Below, one piece after another: positions 1-11,646 of a stretch of 64,000 bases of DNA; the stretch's first letter is position 1, and each line of letters starts with the position of its first letter. This DNA comes from Streptomyces sp. NBC_01551 (GTDB lineage Bacteria > Actinomycetota > Actinomycetes > Streptomycetales > Streptomycetaceae), in the NCBI RefSeq assembly GCF_026339935.1, contig NZ_JAPEPX010000001.1, forward strand, positions 1,346,501 through 1,410,500. Direction: 5' to 3'. A model generated the notes under the pieces. The model was not told the DNA's origin, did no database searches, and worked only from the letters and a program-made list of their open reading frames with translations. A program made the position numbers and the translations under genes.

Positions 1-676
1 CGGACTTGACCGAGCCGCCGTACTGGATGCGGACCTTGTCGGCCAGCTCCTGCGAGTAGAGCTCGGCGAGGCGGCCGCGGATCGCCCCGCAGACCTCCTG
101 CGCGTCCTCGGGGGTGGCGACCTCGCCGGTCCCGATGGCCCAGACGGGCTCGTACGCGATCACGATGGACTCGGCCTGGTCGGCCGGAAGGTCCTTGAGC
201 CCGCCGTCGACCTGCGCCAGCGTGTAGGGGACCTGCTCGCCGGCCTTGCGGACGTCGAGGCCCTCGCCGACGCACAGGATCGGGGTGACCCCGTGCTTGT
301 AGGCGGCCTTCACCTTGGCGTTGCAGAGCTCGTCGCTCTCGCCGTGGTACTGGCGGCGCTCGCTGTGGCCGACGGCCACGTACGAGCAGCCCAGCTTGGC
401 CAGCATGGCGCCGGAGATCTCGCCGGTGTAGGCGCCGGAGTCCTGCGCCGAGAGGTCCTGGGCGCCGTACTTGATCTTCAGCTTGTCGCCGTCGACCAGG
501 GTCTGGACCGAGCGCAGGTCGACGAAGGGCGGCAGGACCGCGACCTCGACGGCGTCGTAGTCCTTGTCGGCCAGGGCGAAGGAGAGCTTCTGGACGTGCG
601 CGATGGCCTCGAGGTGGTTGAGGTTCATCTTCCAGTTGCCCGCCATCAGCGGGGTACGGCCGTTCACAGTGGTCAT
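1..676 (-). CDS. tpiA: Triosephosphate isomerase (C-terminus cut by window edge)
   Basis: Interconverts dihydroxyacetone phosphate and glyceraldehyde 3-phosphate in cytosolic glycolysis. The visible 225 residues start [18 protein letters not shown], the family N-terminal signature with the substrate-binding Asn-Lys. They also contain the catalytic His region (AVGHSERR) and the [10 protein letters not shown] motif with the catalytic Glu. The last part, about 30 residues, lies beyond base 1. It sits 6 bp after the pgk stop and reads the same way, so gap-pgk-tpiA form a leftward glycolytic operon. Identification is very secure. Confidence 0.97.
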   Translation of the reverse strand, partial: MTTVNGRTPLMAGNWKMNLNHLEAIAHVQKLSFALADKDYDAVEVAVLPPFVDLRSVQTLVDGDKLKIKYGAQDLSAQDSGAYTGEISGAMLAKLGCSYVAVGHSERRQYHGESDELCNAKVKAAYKHGVTPILCVGEGLDVRKAGEQVPYTLAQVDGGLKDLPADQAESIVIAYEPVWAIGTGEVATPEDAQEVCGAIRGRLAELYSQELADKVRIQYGGSVKS

Positions 677-682
677 AAGGGT

Positions 683-1894
683 TCAGCCCTCCAGGGCGGC
701 GAGGCCGGGGAGCGTCTTGCCTTCGAGGTATTCGAGGCTGGCGCCGCCACCGGTCGAGATGTGGCCGAAGGCATTCTCGTCGAAGCCCAGGATGCGGACG
801 GCGGCGGCACTGTCTCCACCGCCGACGACGGTGAAGGCGCTGCTGTCGACGAGCGCCTGCGCGATGGCCTTGGTGCCGTTCGCGTAGTCGGGGTGCTCGA
901 AGACACCGACCGGGCCGTTCCAGAAGACGGTCTCGGCGTCGGAGATCTTCGAGGCGTACAGCTCACGGGTCTTGGGGCCGATGTCCAGACCCTCCTTGTC
1001 GGCGGGGATCTTGTCCGCGTCGACGGTGATGAACTCGGCCGGGGTCTTGCCCTTGAGGTCGGGGAAGTCCGCGGAGGCCAGGATGTCCACCGGGAGGACC
1101 AGCTCGACGCCCAGCTTCTCGGCGCGCTCCATGTACTCCAGGACCACCGGGATCTGGTCCTCCTGCAGGAGGGAGATGCCGATCTCGTGGCCCTTGGCCT
1201 TCAGGAAGGTGTAAGCCATGCCGCCGCCGATGAGGATGCGGTCGGCCTTGCCGAGCAGCTGGTCGATGACGGCCAGCTTGTCGGAGACCTTGGCGCCGCC
1301 GAGGACGACCACGTACGGGCGCTTGACGTCGGCGGTGAGCTTCTTGAGGACGCCGACCTCGGTGGCGATGAGGTAGCCGGCCGCGTGCGGGAGGCGCGCG
1401 GGGAGGTCGAAGACCGAGGCGTGCTTGCGGTGCACGGCGCCGAAGCCGTCGCCCACGTAGACGTCGGCCAGCTCGGCCAGCTGGTCCGCGAAGGCGCCGC
1501 GCTCGGCGTCGTCCTTCGAGGTCTCACCGGCGTTGAAGCGCAGGTTCTCGATGACGGCGACCTGGCCGTCGGCGAGGGCCGCGACGGTCTCCTTGGCGGA
1601 GGAGCCGACGGTGTCGGTCGCGAAGGCGACGTCTTGGCCGAGCAGTTCACCGAGCCGCTTGGCGGCGGGTGCCAGCGAGAAGGCCGGGTCCGGGGCGCCC
1701 TTGGGGCGGCCCAGGTGCGAGGCCACGATCACGCGGGCGCCGGCCTCGGCGAGCTTCGCGATGGTCGGCTGCACGGCGCGGATGCGGCCGTCGTCGGTGA
1801 TGGTGTCGCCCGCGAGCGGCACGTTGAGGTCGGCGCGGACGAAGACCCGCTTGCCGGAGACGCCCTCGGCGAGAAGTTCGTCGATCGTCTTCAT
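683..1894 (-). CDS. pgk: Phosphoglycerate kinase
   Basis: Transfers phosphate from 1,3-bisphosphoglycerate to ADP in glycolysis. The 403-residue length is normal for the family. The N-terminus reads MKTIDELLAEGVSGKRVFVR and is followed by the signature RADLNVPL and the SHLGRPKG substrate-binding loop. The C-terminal half has the nucleotide-binding VGGGDSAAA segment. It lies between gap (139 bp upstream) and tpiA (6 bp downstream) on the same strand. The spacing suggests co-transcription, with the 139-bp gap able to hold a separate promoter or processing site. Confidence 0.97.
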   Translation of the reverse strand: MKTIDELLAEGVSGKRVFVRADLNVPLAGDTITDDGRIRAVQPTIAKLAEAGARVIVASHLGRPKGAPDPAFSLAPAAKRLGELLGQDVAFATDTVGSSAKETVAALADGQVAVIENLRFNAGETSKDDAERGAFADQLAELADVYVGDGFGAVHRKHASVFDLPARLPHAAGYLIATEVGVLKKLTADVKRPYVVVLGGAKVSDKLAVIDQLLGKADRILIGGGMAYTFLKAKGHEIGISLLQEDQIPVVLEYMERAEKLGVELVLPVDILASADFPDLKGKTPAEFITVDADKIPADKEGLDIGPKTRELYASKISDAETVFWNGPVGVFEHPDYANGTKAIAQALVDSSAFTVVGGGDSAAAVRILGFDENAFGHISTGGGASLEYLEGKTLPGLAALEG

Positions 1895-2033
1895 TGCTTT
1901 TCTCTACTCCTTATACCGGTCCAGGCTGTTGCCCGTCCCGGGCGTGAGGAACGAACAAGCAACAGGGCCCGTGCCGCGCTCCATCGCGCTGCCGGACCCT
2001 GTGCTCACATCGTGCTGCCTTGCCCTGGGACTA

Positions 2034-3107
<1,074 letters not shown>

Positions 3108-3233
3108 TTACGACCCTACCTCTCCGTGAGCTTCGGAGTGACATCGGTCGAGGCCTGACACTCCCCCGACTGCCTGGGGGGACCCCGCGACGCCCTGTAC
3201 CAATCGCTGCGGAACAGGGCGCCCGGAACCTTG

Positions 3234-3267
3234 GGCCCCGTCACGCTCGGTGAGCAGTGACGGGGCC
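3234..3267 (-). terminator. Hairpin terminator after the M14 carboxypeptidase gene
   Basis: GGCCCCGTCAC (3234-3244) pairs perfectly with GTGACGGGGCC (3257-3267), an 11-bp stem with a 12-nt loop, 5 nt beyond the stop of the leftward carboxypeptidase gene. There is no long U-run, as is usual in Streptomyces. Confidence 0.75.
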
Positions 3268-3272
3268 GGTGC

Positions 3273-6233
3273 TCAGTGGTTCAGCGAACGGAGGGCCTTA
3301 CCGACGAGTACGGCTCGATCGGCCGCGGCCGGCACGTGCTCCAGGCCGAAGCCGAGGAGAACCGTGTTACGCGTAGTGATGGACGCGTAGGACGTGAACA
3401 GCTCTCCGGTACGGGACCAGTCGCCCGGAACCGCGGGGCTTCCGGCCGGTGCGCCCTGGGCGGACCAGCTTCCGAGGGAGGTCTCGAAGCCCTCCGCCGC
3501 CTGGTCGGTGCCGCCGACGGACAGCCGCACGTCGTCCGCGAAGACCCCGCGGCCGCCGGAACCCGGGTCGGTGATGGAGGACAGGGACACCTCCACCTTC
3601 TTGCCCGCGTACGCGCTCAGGTCGAAGGAGACCTGCTTCCAGCCGCCGGAGGAACCGGTGAAGCTGTTCCACTTGCCACTGGTGCCCTGCGGGGCGCAGC
3701 CGGCGGGGTCGAGCGTGAGGTAGCTGCGCAGGAACGGGTGGCCGGTGACGAAGAACCCGGCCTCGCACTCCTCCGGGACGGTGGTGCTGGTCAGGCCGCC
3801 CGCGTCGGGCAGCGTCGTCCAGTCCTCGGCGCCCGTCGTGTGCGCCTCCAGGACGACGTGGTCGTAGCCCTCCTCGGTGTTCCAGTTGAGGGCCGCCTTC
3901 AGCTGCGGCTTGTCGGCGGCGGTGACCGCGGTCAGGTCGATCGTCCGGACCAGCCGCTTCCAGTCGTTGTCCTCGTGGAGCGCCGAGGCCATCCCGGTGC
4001 CGGCGAAGGGGGCGTACGGGTTCACGACCCCGGCGTACTGGCCCGCCTGCGCGCTCTTGAACTGCGGGAACTGCGCGGCGGCGAGGGTGGCGGAGGTGGC
4101 GGTGTAGGAGCCGGGGGCGTTGAGCGGGTTGTCCGCCGCGTCCCCGAGACCGCCCTTGGCCCCGTTCAGGGAGCCCGCGCCGGTGAAGCCGGTGGCTCCC
4201 TTGACGCTCGTACGGCTGTAGGCGCCGAGGTAGTACTGGCTGAAGTCGTTGGTCACGGCCCGGCCGACCTGGGCGTTGCCGCCCGCCAGTTCACCGGTCT
4301 CGATCAGCTTGCCGCCCTCGTTGAGGAAGTCCCGTACGGCGAGCTGGGTGTCGCCGCCGGGGGTCTTGGCGCCGGTGTAGTGGACGGCCGTACGGAAGTG
4401 GGAGAGCACGCCGAGGTGGTGCGGGACGCCCTGGGTGGCCACGTCCCAGACCGCCGCGGACTTGCCGTTGGCGCGCAGGGCGTCGACGTACTCCTTGGCG
4501 TGCTGCGCCTTGGCGCCCTCCTCGGCGATCACCAGGACGTCCGCGCGCGGCCGCTCGGCCACCGTGTACGTGAAGTGCTCGCTGGAGACCTCCTTGCCCG
4601 AACGGTCGCGGCCGGTGAACCACACCTCGACCTTGTCGCCCGGCTTGGTGCCGTCCACCTTGGCCCGGTACTCGTCGAACCAGTTGTTGTCCTCGCCGCC
4701 GTAGACGTCGCCGCCCTTCCAGGCCCTGAGCCCGTCGTCGTGCGTGCGGCCGCCGTTGACGCGGAACTTGAGCTGCTTGTCGCGCAGCGCCTTGCGGGCC
4801 GTGACGGAGACCGTCTGGTCCTCGCCCTTGGCCACGTAGGAGGTGGTGAAGGGGTCGGTCGTGAAGTCGGCGGCGCTCAGACCGACGCAGGACTTCGGCT
4901 GGTCCGGGTGCGCGGCGCTCTCGCCGACGGACAGCGCGAAGGCGACGTTCTTGGCGAACTCCTCCTGGATCAGCTTCTCGTCGTCCGGGAAGTTGAAGCC
5001 GGAAGCGCAGTCCTCGGGCTTCCACCGGTCGTCGGGGTCGGCGGCGGAGGCCGTCTGGCAGGTGGTCATCTCCGGCGTGAACATCATGATGCCGTTGGCG
5101 TTGGCGGCGTGGCCGTCGGCTTCGCCGTTGGTGGTGTAGAGCTCGGAGGAGAGCTGCGGGTAGTAGCCCGGGACCGCGGGGTTCTCCGGGGTGCCGGCGA
5201 GCGCCTTGTAGGCGACGTCGTCCGGGGTCGGGGTGGCCACCTGCCAGCCCACGCCGTAGAGCAGCAGCTCGGAGGCGGAGTGGTAGTTGATGGCGTACGC
5301 GAAGCCGATGCGCTTCTCGAACGTGTCGAGGGCCACGGTCTCGGGCTCGGAGGACGCCTTGGTGCCGCGGTAGGTCTCGTTCGACGGGCTCGGGGAGGAG
5401 CCCTCGTTGTCGTAGCCCCACTTGTAGGCGAAGTTGCGGTTGAGGTCGACTCCGTCGCCGGCGGTGATCTTGCCGTCGCCGTTGTTGTCGCGCAGGTTCT
5501 TGCGCCAGAGCCGCGCGCCGTCGGGGGCGTGGGTGTAGTCGTACCCGTCGGGGTTCGCGGAGAGCAGGAACCACAGCTCGGTGGAGTCCACCAGCTTGGT
5601 GATCCGCTCGTCCTTGCCGTAGTTGTCCAGGGTGTGGTGCATCAGCCGCCGGGTCATCTCGGGGGTGATCCACTCACGGGCGTGCTGGTTGGACATGTAG
5701 AGCACGGACGGCTTGTCGCCGTCGCGGGTCTTCTTCGCGTCCTTGGTGACCTTGAGCGCGAGGATGTCCTTGCCCTGGACGGTCTTGCCGATGGAGACGA
5801 CCTTGGTGAGGCCGGGGTTCTCCTGGCCGGTGCGCAGGATCTCCTCCTGGAGGCCGCCCTTGCCGCTGTACGGGCGGAAGACCCCGTCGCCGGCGGCCTG
5901 GGAACGGGCCGTGGCTTTGGCGGGAACCTTGCGCTCCGCGAGCCTCACGCCCTTGGCCGCGAGCTCCTTGGCCTGGACCTTGGTGAGGAAGAGCTCGACC
6001 TTGGCCGTCCCGGTCTCCGGGGCCCGCTCGGTGAGCTCGTGGGCGTCCTGGCCGGCGGCGAGGACGAGCGGGACCTGGTCGCGGGTGATGTCGGCGTCGT
6101 AGACCCGCACCTCGTCGGCGTCGGACCCGGCTGTGGACGAAGGCTGTGCCTGGGCCGCGACGGGCAGCGCGGCCAGTGTGGTTCCGAAGACGAGTGCGCT
6201 TGCGGCGAGGATCGATCTCGCGCGGTGCCTCAT
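3273..6233 (-). CDS. Secreted zinc carboxypeptidase (M14 family) with C-terminal extensions
   Basis: Large (986 aa) exported peptidase. The N-terminus has an Arg-rich start, a hydrophobic core and an Ala-X-Ala cleavage region, a typical Sec signal. The catalytic domain (about 120-450) has QHAREWITPE with the zinc ligands HxxE, the RKNLRDNNGD and DLNRNF substrate-binding segments, a third zinc His in INYHS, and the catalytic Glu in FTPEMTT. The later part looks like a ThuA/DJ-1-like fold (RADVLVIAEEGA) followed by immune-inhibitor-A-like beta repeats (about 700-986). It sits alone between whiA and gap with its own terminator. The family assignment is strong; the C-terminal domains are inferred. 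Confidence 0.9.
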   Translation of the reverse strand: MRHRARSILAASALVFGTTLAALPVAAQAQPSSTAGSDADEVRVYDADITRDQVPLVLAAGQDAHELTERAPETGTAKVELFLTKVQAKELAAKGVRLAERKVPAKATARSQAAGDGVFRPYSGKGGLQEEILRTGQENPGLTKVVSIGKTVQGKDILALKVTKDAKKTRDGDKPSVLYMSNQHAREWITPEMTRRLMHHTLDNYGKDERITKLVDSTELWFLLSANPDGYDYTHAPDGARLWRKNLRDNNGDGKITAGDGVDLNRNFAYKWGYDNEGSSPSPSNETYRGTKASSEPETVALDTFEKRIGFAYAINYHSASELLLYGVGWQVATPTPDDVAYKALAGTPENPAVPGYYPQLSSELYTTNGEADGHAANANGIMMFTPEMTTCQTASAADPDDRWKPEDCASGFNFPDDEKLIQEEFAKNVAFALSVGESAAHPDQPKSCVGLSAADFTTDPFTTSYVAKGEDQTVSVTARKALRDKQLKFRVNGGRTHDDGLRAWKGGDVYGGEDNNWFDEYRAKVDGTKPGDKVEVWFTGRDRSGKEVSSEHFTYTVAERPRADVLVIAEEGAKAQHAKEYVDALRANGKSAAVWDVATQGVPHHLGVLSHFRTAVHYTGAKTPGGDTQLAVRDFLNEGGKLIETGELAGGNAQVGRAVTNDFSQYYLGAYSRTSVKGATGFTGAGSLNGAKGGLGDAADNPLNAPGSYTATSATLAAAQFPQFKSAQAGQYAGVVNPYAPFAGTGMASALHEDNDWKRLVRTIDLTAVTAADKPQLKAALNWNTEEGYDHVVLEAHTTGAEDWTTLPDAGGLTSTTVPEECEAGFFVTGHPFLRSYLTLDPAGCAPQGTSGKWNSFTGSSGGWKQVSFDLSAYAGKKVEVSLSSITDPGSGGRGVFADDVRLSVGGTDQAAEGFETSLGSWSAQGAPAGSPAVPGDWSRTGELFTSYASITTRNTVLLGFGLEHVPAAADRAVLVGKALRSLNH

Positions 6234-6320
6234 GTGCCCCCCTGGGCGTCGTCTGCAACCAAAGCGTTCGCCGACAGGCTCACGATCAGCCCATGCTCAT
6301 GTCAATGGGGCATGCCGAAA

Positions 6321-6350
6321 GGGGCCCGCACGAGTGATCGTGCGGGCCCC
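6321..6350 (-). terminator. Strong hairpin terminator downstream of whiA
   Basis: GGGGCCCGCACGA (6321-6333) pairs perfectly with TCGTGCGGGCCCC (6338-6350), leaving a GTGA tetraloop. It lies 60 bp after the whiA stop and so ends the leftward uvrC-rapZ-yvcK-whiA transcript before the carboxypeptidase promoter. Confidence 0.8.
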
Positions 6351-6410
6351 TGTCCGGCGTACGTCGGCTACGCGCCCGGGCGCGGCGGCTGCTGAGCCGC
6401 GGCCGGCGGC

Positions 6411-7406
6411 TCAGCCGGCCATGTTGTCGGCCAGCTCCTCGCTCAGGTCGAGGTTCGACTCCGTGCCCGGGATGCCGAGGTCCTGGGCCCGCTTGTCGGC
6501 CATCGCCAGCAGGCGGCGGATCCGACCCGCGACCGCGTCCTTGGTCAGCGGCGGGTCCGCGAGCGCGCCCAGCTCCTCCAGGGAGGCCTGCTTGTGCTCC
6601 ATGCGCAGCCGGCCGGCCGCGGCGAGGTGCTCGGGGACCTCCTCGCCGAGGATCTCCAGCGCGCGCTGCACCCGGGCCCCGGCGGCCACCGCGGCCCGCG
6701 CCGAGCGGCGCAGGTTGGCGTCGTCGAAGTTGGCCAGGCGGTTGGCGGTGGCGCGCACCTCGCGCCGCATCCGCCGCTCCTCCCAGGCCAGCACCGACTC
6801 GTGCGCGCCGAGCCGGGTCAGCAGGGCGCCGATCGCGTCGCCGTCGCGGACGACGACCCGGTCCACGCCTCGCACCTCGCGCGCCTTGGCGGCGATGGAG
6901 AGCCTGCGGGCGGCGCCCACCAGGGCCAGGGCGGCCTCCGGACCGGGGCAGGTGACCTCCAGCGAGGAGGACCGGCCCGGCTCGGTGAGCGAGCCGTGGG
7001 CCAGGAAGGCGCCGCGCCAGGCCGCCTCGGCGTCACAGGTGGCCCCGGAGACCACCTGCGGGGGAAGACCCCGGATCGGACGGCCCCGGCCGTCCACGAG
7101 CCCCGTCTGGCGTGCCAGCTGGTCACCGCCGGCCACGACCCGGACCACGTACCGGCTGCCGCGGCGCAGTCCGCCGGGCGCCATCACCACCAGGTCCGAG
7201 GAGTGGCCGAAGATCTCCAGGATGTCCTTGCGCAGGCGCCGGGCCGCGATCCCGGTGTCCAGCTCCGCCTCGATGACGATGCGGCCGCTCACCAGGTGCA
7301 GCCCGCCCGCGAACCGAAGAATCGCCGAGACCTCAGCCTTCCTGCAGCAGGTCCGGGTGACGGGGAGGCGGGAAATCTCATCCTTCACCGCGGGCGTCAT
7401 CGCCAT
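6411..7406 (-). CDS. whiA: Sporulation transcription regulator WhiA
   Basis: DNA-binding co-regulator that works with WhiB to switch sporulating aerial hyphae to septation. The 331-residue protein has the degenerate LAGLIDADG homing-endonuclease-like N-terminal half and a C-terminal helix-turn-helix ([20 protein letters not shown], about 270-300). It begins [20 protein letters not shown]. The start overlaps the yvcK end by 10 bp, so the genes are translationally linked. This whiA-yvcK-rapZ-uvrC order is strongly conserved in actinobacteria. Confidence 0.96.
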   Translation of the reverse strand: MAMTPAVKDEISRLPVTRTCCRKAEVSAILRFAGGLHLVSGRIVIEAELDTGIAARRLRKDILEIFGHSSDLVVMAPGGLRRGSRYVVRVVAGGDQLARQTGLVDGRGRPIRGLPPQVVSGATCDAEAAWRGAFLAHGSLTEPGRSSSLEVTCPGPEAALALVGAARRLSIAAKAREVRGVDRVVVRDGDAIGALLTRLGAHESVLAWEERRMRREVRATANRLANFDDANLRRSARAAVAAGARVQRALEILGEEVPEHLAAAGRLRMEHKQASLEELGALADPPLTKDAVAGRIRRLLAMADKRAQDLGIPGTESNLDLSEELADNMAG

Positions 7407-8452
7407 GGGCCGATCCTTCCATGCATCCGAAAAATACGGTCGTACGCGGCGGCCAGCAGCTCCGGATCGTGCTTCGGAGAGCCGTCCTGCCTGGCCACGG
7501 GCGCCAGCTCGACCGCGGCACCGAACCGTTTCGCGGCATCGGCGAGGGACTCGCGGTCGGGCACGGCGGCCTCGTCGGCCAGCACCACGTCCAGGGCGAG
7601 TTTAGGGGCGTGTCGGGCCAAAACCTCCAAATGACGCTGCGGAGAGAACCCCTCTGTTTCGCCGGGCTGCGGAGCGAGGTTCAGCGAGAGGACCCGCCGG
7701 GCCTTCGTCTCCATGAGCGCGTCGAGCAGTTCCGGCACCAGCAGGTGCGGGATCACGGAGGAGAACCACGATCCCGGGCCGAGCACCACCCAGTCGGCGT
7801 CCAGGACGGCCGCGACGGCCTCCGGCACGGCCGGCGGGGCGCTGGGCACCACCTGTACGGAGAGCACCTCGCCGGGGGTGAGGGCCACCGTGGCCTGCCC
7901 CCGTACGGTGTCGACGTCGTCCGGGCGCGCCGGGTCGTGGCCCTTGACCAGGGCCTGGAGCTCCAGCGGCACGGCGGACATCGGCAGCACCCGGCCCTGC
8001 GCGCCGAGCAGCCTGCCGACCAGGTCGAGGGCCTGGACGGGGTCGCCGAGCTGTTCCCACAGGGCGACGATCAGCAGGTTGCCGACCGCGTGCTCGTGCA
8101 GGTCACCGGCGGACTGGAAGCGGTGCTGGATGACGCGGGCCCAGGTCTGGCCCCAGTCGTCGTCCCCGCACAGCGCGGCCAGCGCCTTGCGCAGGTCGCC
8201 GGGCGGCAGCACGCCGAGCTCCTCCCGGAGCCGGCCGCTGGAGCCGCCGTCGTCGGCGACGGTGACCACGGCGGTGAGGTCACCGGTGATCCGGCGCAGG
8301 GCGGTGAGGGAGGCGGAGAGCCCCTGTCCACCGCCGAGCGCCACCACCTTGGGGGTGGCGCCGCGACGCCGGGTGGTGCGGGCGCCGCCGTCCTCGCCCC
8401 GGGCCGGGGCGAGCCGACGCAGGCGGCGCAGCCGCAGGGTGCGTCCGGTCAC
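7397..8452 (-). CDS. yvcK: Gluconeogenesis factor YvcK/CofD-like
   Basis: Member of the YvcK/CofD family that binds UDP-sugars and in other Gram-positives influences carbon flux and cell-wall synthesis. The diagnostic [10 protein letters not shown] and [12 protein letters not shown] motifs are present near the N-terminus, then [10 protein letters not shown] and the [16 protein letters not shown] segment. The GTG start was chosen because it overlaps the rapZ stop (GTGA, 8449-8452). The first about 30 residues are Arg-rich and non-conserved. It ends inside the whiA start. Confidence 0.93.
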   Translation of the reverse strand: MTGRTLRLRRLRRLAPARGEDGGARTTRRRGATPKVVALGGGQGLSASLTALRRITGDLTAVVTVADDGGSSGRLREELGVLPPGDLRKALAALCGDDDWGQTWARVIQHRFQSAGDLHEHAVGNLLIVALWEQLGDPVQALDLVGRLLGAQGRVLPMSAVPLELQALVKGHDPARPDDVDTVRGQATVALTPGEVLSVQVVPSAPPAVPEAVAAVLDADWVVLGPGSWFSSVIPHLLVPELLDALMETKARRVLSLNLAPQPGETEGFSPQRHLEVLARHAPKLALDVVLADEAAVPDRESLADAAKRFGAAVELAPVARQDGSPKHDPELLAAAYDRIFRMHGRIGPWR

Positions 8453-9414
8453 TCGCGCCCCATGTCCCGGTGTACGACGACGGTCTCGACTCCCTCGGAG
8501 GCAAGGCGGGCGGCGAGCTTCTCGGACATGGCGACACTGCGGTGCTTGCCGCCGGTGCAGCCGACCGCGATGGTCACGTACCGCTTGCCCTCGCGGCGGT
8601 AGCCGGTGGCGATGAGCTGGAGCAGCTCGGTGTAGCGGTCGAGGAACTCCTTGGCGCCGGGCTGGCTGAAGACGTAGCCCGACACCTCCGGGTTGAGCCC
8701 GGTGAAGGGGCGCAGCTCGGGGACCCAGTGGGGGTTGGGGATGAACCGGCAGTCGACGACGAGGTCGGCGTCGACGGGCAGACCGTACTTGTAGCCGAAG
8801 GACATGACGGTGGCCCGCAGCTCGGGCTCCTCGTCGCCCGCGAACTGGGCGTCCATCTTGGCGCGCAGCTCGTGCACGTTCAGGCTGGAGGTGTCGATCA
8901 CCAGGTCGGCGTCGCCGCGCAGCTCGCGCAGCAGGTCGCGCTCGGCGGCGATGCCGTCGACGATGCGGCCGTCGCCCTGGAGCGGGTGCGGGCGGCGCAC
9001 CGACTCGAAGCGGCGCACCAGCGCGTCGTCGGAGGACTCCAGGAAGACGATGCGCCGGGTGACCCCGCGCGCCTCCAGGTCGGCCAGGGACTCGCGCAGC
9101 GCGTCGAAGAACTGGCGGCCGCGGACGTCGACGACGACGGCGATGCGCGCCACGTTGCCCTGGGAGCGGGCGCCCAGCTCCACCATGGTGGGGATGAGGG
9201 CCGGCGGCAGGTTGTCGACGACGAACCAGCCCAGGTCCTCCAGGCACTTGGCCGCCGTACTGCGGCCGGCTCCGGACATGCCGGAGATGATCACCAGCTC
9301 GGGGATGGCCGCCTCGGCGGCCTCGCCGGGCTCCACTGTCGTGCCCGTACTCACCTGTGCTCCGTCTCGGTCGTGCGCGGCGTCTCGGTCGTGCGCGGTC
9401 TCGTGCTCGGTCAT
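8449..9414 (-). CDS. rapZ: RNase adapter / nucleotide-binding protein RapZ (YvcJ)
   Basis: P-loop protein whose enterobacterial relative delivers small RNAs to RNase E. The 321-residue protein has the Walker A motif [14 protein letters not shown] (about 43-56), DNLPP shortly after, and the conserved C-terminal [11 protein letters not shown] and VVHRDMGRE. The first about 35 residues are an acidic, repetitive (HDRD) extension. It overlaps uvrC upstream by ATGA and yvcK downstream by GTGA. An RNA role is inferred from the family and has not been shown for Streptomyces here. Confidence 0.94.
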   Translation of the reverse strand: MTEHETAHDRDAAHDRDGAQVSTGTTVEPGEAAEAAIPELVIISGMSGAGRSTAAKCLEDLGWFVVDNLPPALIPTMVELGARSQGNVARIAVVVDVRGRQFFDALRESLADLEARGVTRRIVFLESSDDALVRRFESVRRPHPLQGDGRIVDGIAAERDLLRELRGDADLVIDTSSLNVHELRAKMDAQFAGDEEPELRATVMSFGYKYGLPVDADLVVDCRFIPNPHWVPELRPFTGLNPEVSGYVFSQPGAKEFLDRYTELLQLIATGYRREGKRYVTIAVGCTGGKHRSVAMSEKLAARLASEGVETVVVHRDMGRE

Positions 9415-11420
9415 TGCTCGGTCCCCCGTTCGAACGATGTTCCCGCATGCGCGGGCGTCTCATCCTCAATGATCTCTCCTGTCGCCGTATTGACGGCAGG
9501 ACCGGCGGGGACCGCCCCGGCGAGGGCCGCGGCCACGGCCTCGGCCGTCTTGCGTCCTATGCCCGGGACCTCGCAGATCTGGTCGATTGTCGCCTGTCTC
9601 AGCTTCTTCACCGAACCGAAGTGCTTCACCAGGGCCTGCTTGCGGCTCTCGCCGAGGCCGGGCACCTCGTCGAGCGGGCCGGACTTCAGCCGCTTGCCGC
9701 GCTTGTTGCGCTGGTACTGGATGGCGAAGCGGTGGGCTTCGTCACGCACCCGCTGGAGCAGGTAGAGGCCCTCGCTGGTGCGGGGCAGCACGACCGGGTC
9801 GTCCTCGCCGGGCAGCCAGACCTCCTCCAGCCGCTTGGCCAGGCCGCACACGGCCACGTCGTCGATGCCGAGCTCCTCCATGGCCCGCTTGGCGGCCGCC
9901 ACCTGCGGCTGGCCGCCGTCGACGACGACGAGCTGCGGCGGGTACGCGAAGCGCTTCGGGCGCCCGTCGTCCTCGGCGAGGGGGTCCTCGCCCTCCTCCG
10001 GGGACCACTCGCCCGTCTTGAGCTTCTCCTGGAGGTAGCGGCGGAAGCGCCGGGAGACCACCTCGTGCATGGAGCGGACGTCGTCCTGCCCCTCGAAGGA
10101 CTTGATCTGGAAGCGCCGGTACTCGCTCTTGCGGGCCAGCCCGTCCTCGAAGACGACCATCGAGGCCACGACGTCGTCGCCCTGGAGGTGCGAGATGTCG
10201 AAGCACTCGATGCGCAGCGGGGCGCTGTCCAGCTCCAGCGCCTCGGCGATCTCCTCCAGGGCCCGGGAGCGGGTGGTGAGGTCGCTGGCGCGCTTCGTCT
10301 TGTGCAGGGCCAGCGACTGCTGGGCGTTGCGGTGGACGGTCTCCATGAGGGACTTCTTGTCGCCGCGCTGCGGAATGCGCAGGCTGACCTGGGCGCCGCG
10401 GCGCTCGGCGAGCCACTGGCTCAGCGCGGGCGTGTCCTCGGGGAGCGCCGGGACCAGCACCTCCTTGGGGACGGCCTCGCCCTTCTCCTCGCCGTAGAGC
10501 TGCTGGAGGGCGTGCTCGACGAGGCCGGCGGTGTCGACGGCCTCGACCTTGTCGGTGACCCAGCCGCGCTGGCCGCGGACGCGGCCGCCGCGTACGTGGA
10601 AGATCTGGACGGCGGCTTCGAGCTCGTCCTCGGCGACCGCGATCAGGTCGGCGTCGGTGGCGTCGGCGAGGACGACGGCGTTCTTCTCCATGGCCCGGCG
10701 CAGCGCCCCTATGTCGTCGCGCAGCCGGGCGGCCTTCTCGTACTCCATCTCCTCGGCGGCCTCGTGCATCTGGCGTTCGAGGCGGGAGAGGTAGGTGCCG
10801 GTGCGGCCGGCCATGAAGTCGCAGAAGTCCTCGGCGAGTTCGCGGTGCTCGTCGGGGGTGACGCGGCCGACGCAGGGCGCGGAGCACTTGCCGATGTAGC
10901 CGAGCAGGCAGGGCCGGCCGATCTGGGCGGACCGCTTGAACACCCCGGCGGAGCAGGTCCGGACCGGGAACACCCGGAGCATCAGGTCGACGGTCTCGCG
11001 GATCGCCCAGGCGTGCCCGTAGGGGCCGAAGTACCGCACGCCCTTCTTCTTGGGCCCGCGCATGACCTGGACCCTCGGATACTCCTCGTTCATCGTCACG
11101 GCGAGGGAGGGGTAGCTCTTGTCGTCCCGGTACTTGACGTTGAACCGGGGGTCGAACTCCTTGATCCAGGAGTATTCGAGCTGGAGCGCCTCGACCTCGG
11201 TGGAGACGACGGTCCACTCGACGGAGGCGGCCGTGGTCACCATCGTGGCGGTACGGGGGTGCAGGCTCGCGACGTCCTGGAAGTAGTTGGCCAGGCGCTG
11301 GCGCAGGCTCTTGGCCTTCCCGACGTAGATCACCCGGCGGTGCTCGTCGCGGAACTTGTAGACCCCCGGCGAGTCGGGGATCTGGCCCGGCGTGGGGCGG
11401 TAGCTGGAAGGGTCGGCCAT
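9411..11420 (-). CDS. uvrC: Excinuclease ABC subunit C
   Basis: Makes the dual incisions in UvrABC nucleotide excision repair. The 669-residue length is normal. Domains in order: N-terminal GIY-YIG nuclease (DSPGVYKF and [10 protein letters not shown]), a Cys-rich patch ([15 protein letters not shown]), UvrB-binding UVR motif (about 200-240), an RNase H-like C-terminal nuclease ([17 protein letters not shown]) and a C-terminal helix-hairpin-helix pair ([14 protein letters not shown] and [13 protein letters not shown]). MADPSSYRP was chosen as start because homology begins there. It is the first gene of the uvrC-rapZ-yvcK-whiA group. Confidence 0.97.
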   Translation of the reverse strand: MADPSSYRPTPGQIPDSPGVYKFRDEHRRVIYVGKAKSLRQRLANYFQDVASLHPRTATMVTTAASVEWTVVSTEVEALQLEYSWIKEFDPRFNVKYRDDKSYPSLAVTMNEEYPRVQVMRGPKKKGVRYFGPYGHAWAIRETVDLMLRVFPVRTCSAGVFKRSAQIGRPCLLGYIGKCSAPCVGRVTPDEHRELAEDFCDFMAGRTGTYLSRLERQMHEAAEEMEYEKAARLRDDIGALRRAMEKNAVVLADATDADLIAVAEDELEAAVQIFHVRGGRVRGQRGWVTDKVEAVDTAGLVEHALQQLYGEEKGEAVPKEVLVPALPEDTPALSQWLAERRGAQVSLRIPQRGDKKSLMETVHRNAQQSLALHKTKRASDLTTRSRALEEIAEALELDSAPLRIECFDISHLQGDDVVASMVVFEDGLARKSEYRRFQIKSFEGQDDVRSMHEVVSRRFRRYLQEKLKTGEWSPEEGEDPLAEDDGRPKRFAYPPQLVVVDGGQPQVAAAKRAMEELGIDDVAVCGLAKRLEEVWLPGEDDPVVLPRTSEGLYLLQRVRDEAHRFAIQYQRNKRGKRLKSGPLDEVPGLGESRKQALVKHFGSVKKLRQATIDQICEVPGIGRKTAEAVAAALAGAVPAGPAVNTATGEIIEDETPAHAGTSFERGTEQ

Positions 11421-11646
11421 GCCATCCACCCTACTGGCGCCCTCCGACAACCGAGCCGCACCACAACCCGTCACCTCCCGCCACCGACCCGGCCGTGCCG
11501 AGTCCCCCGCGGCGTTCGGGGCGCGGGGTCCGGGGCGGAGCCTCGGGGAGCGAGGGAAGGGCGGGGTGGGGTGGGCCCCGCAGGGTCCGGGCGCCTGGCG
11601 GACGGCCGGCGGGGCCTGCGGGGCTCACCCCGGGCTCAGTCCGGGC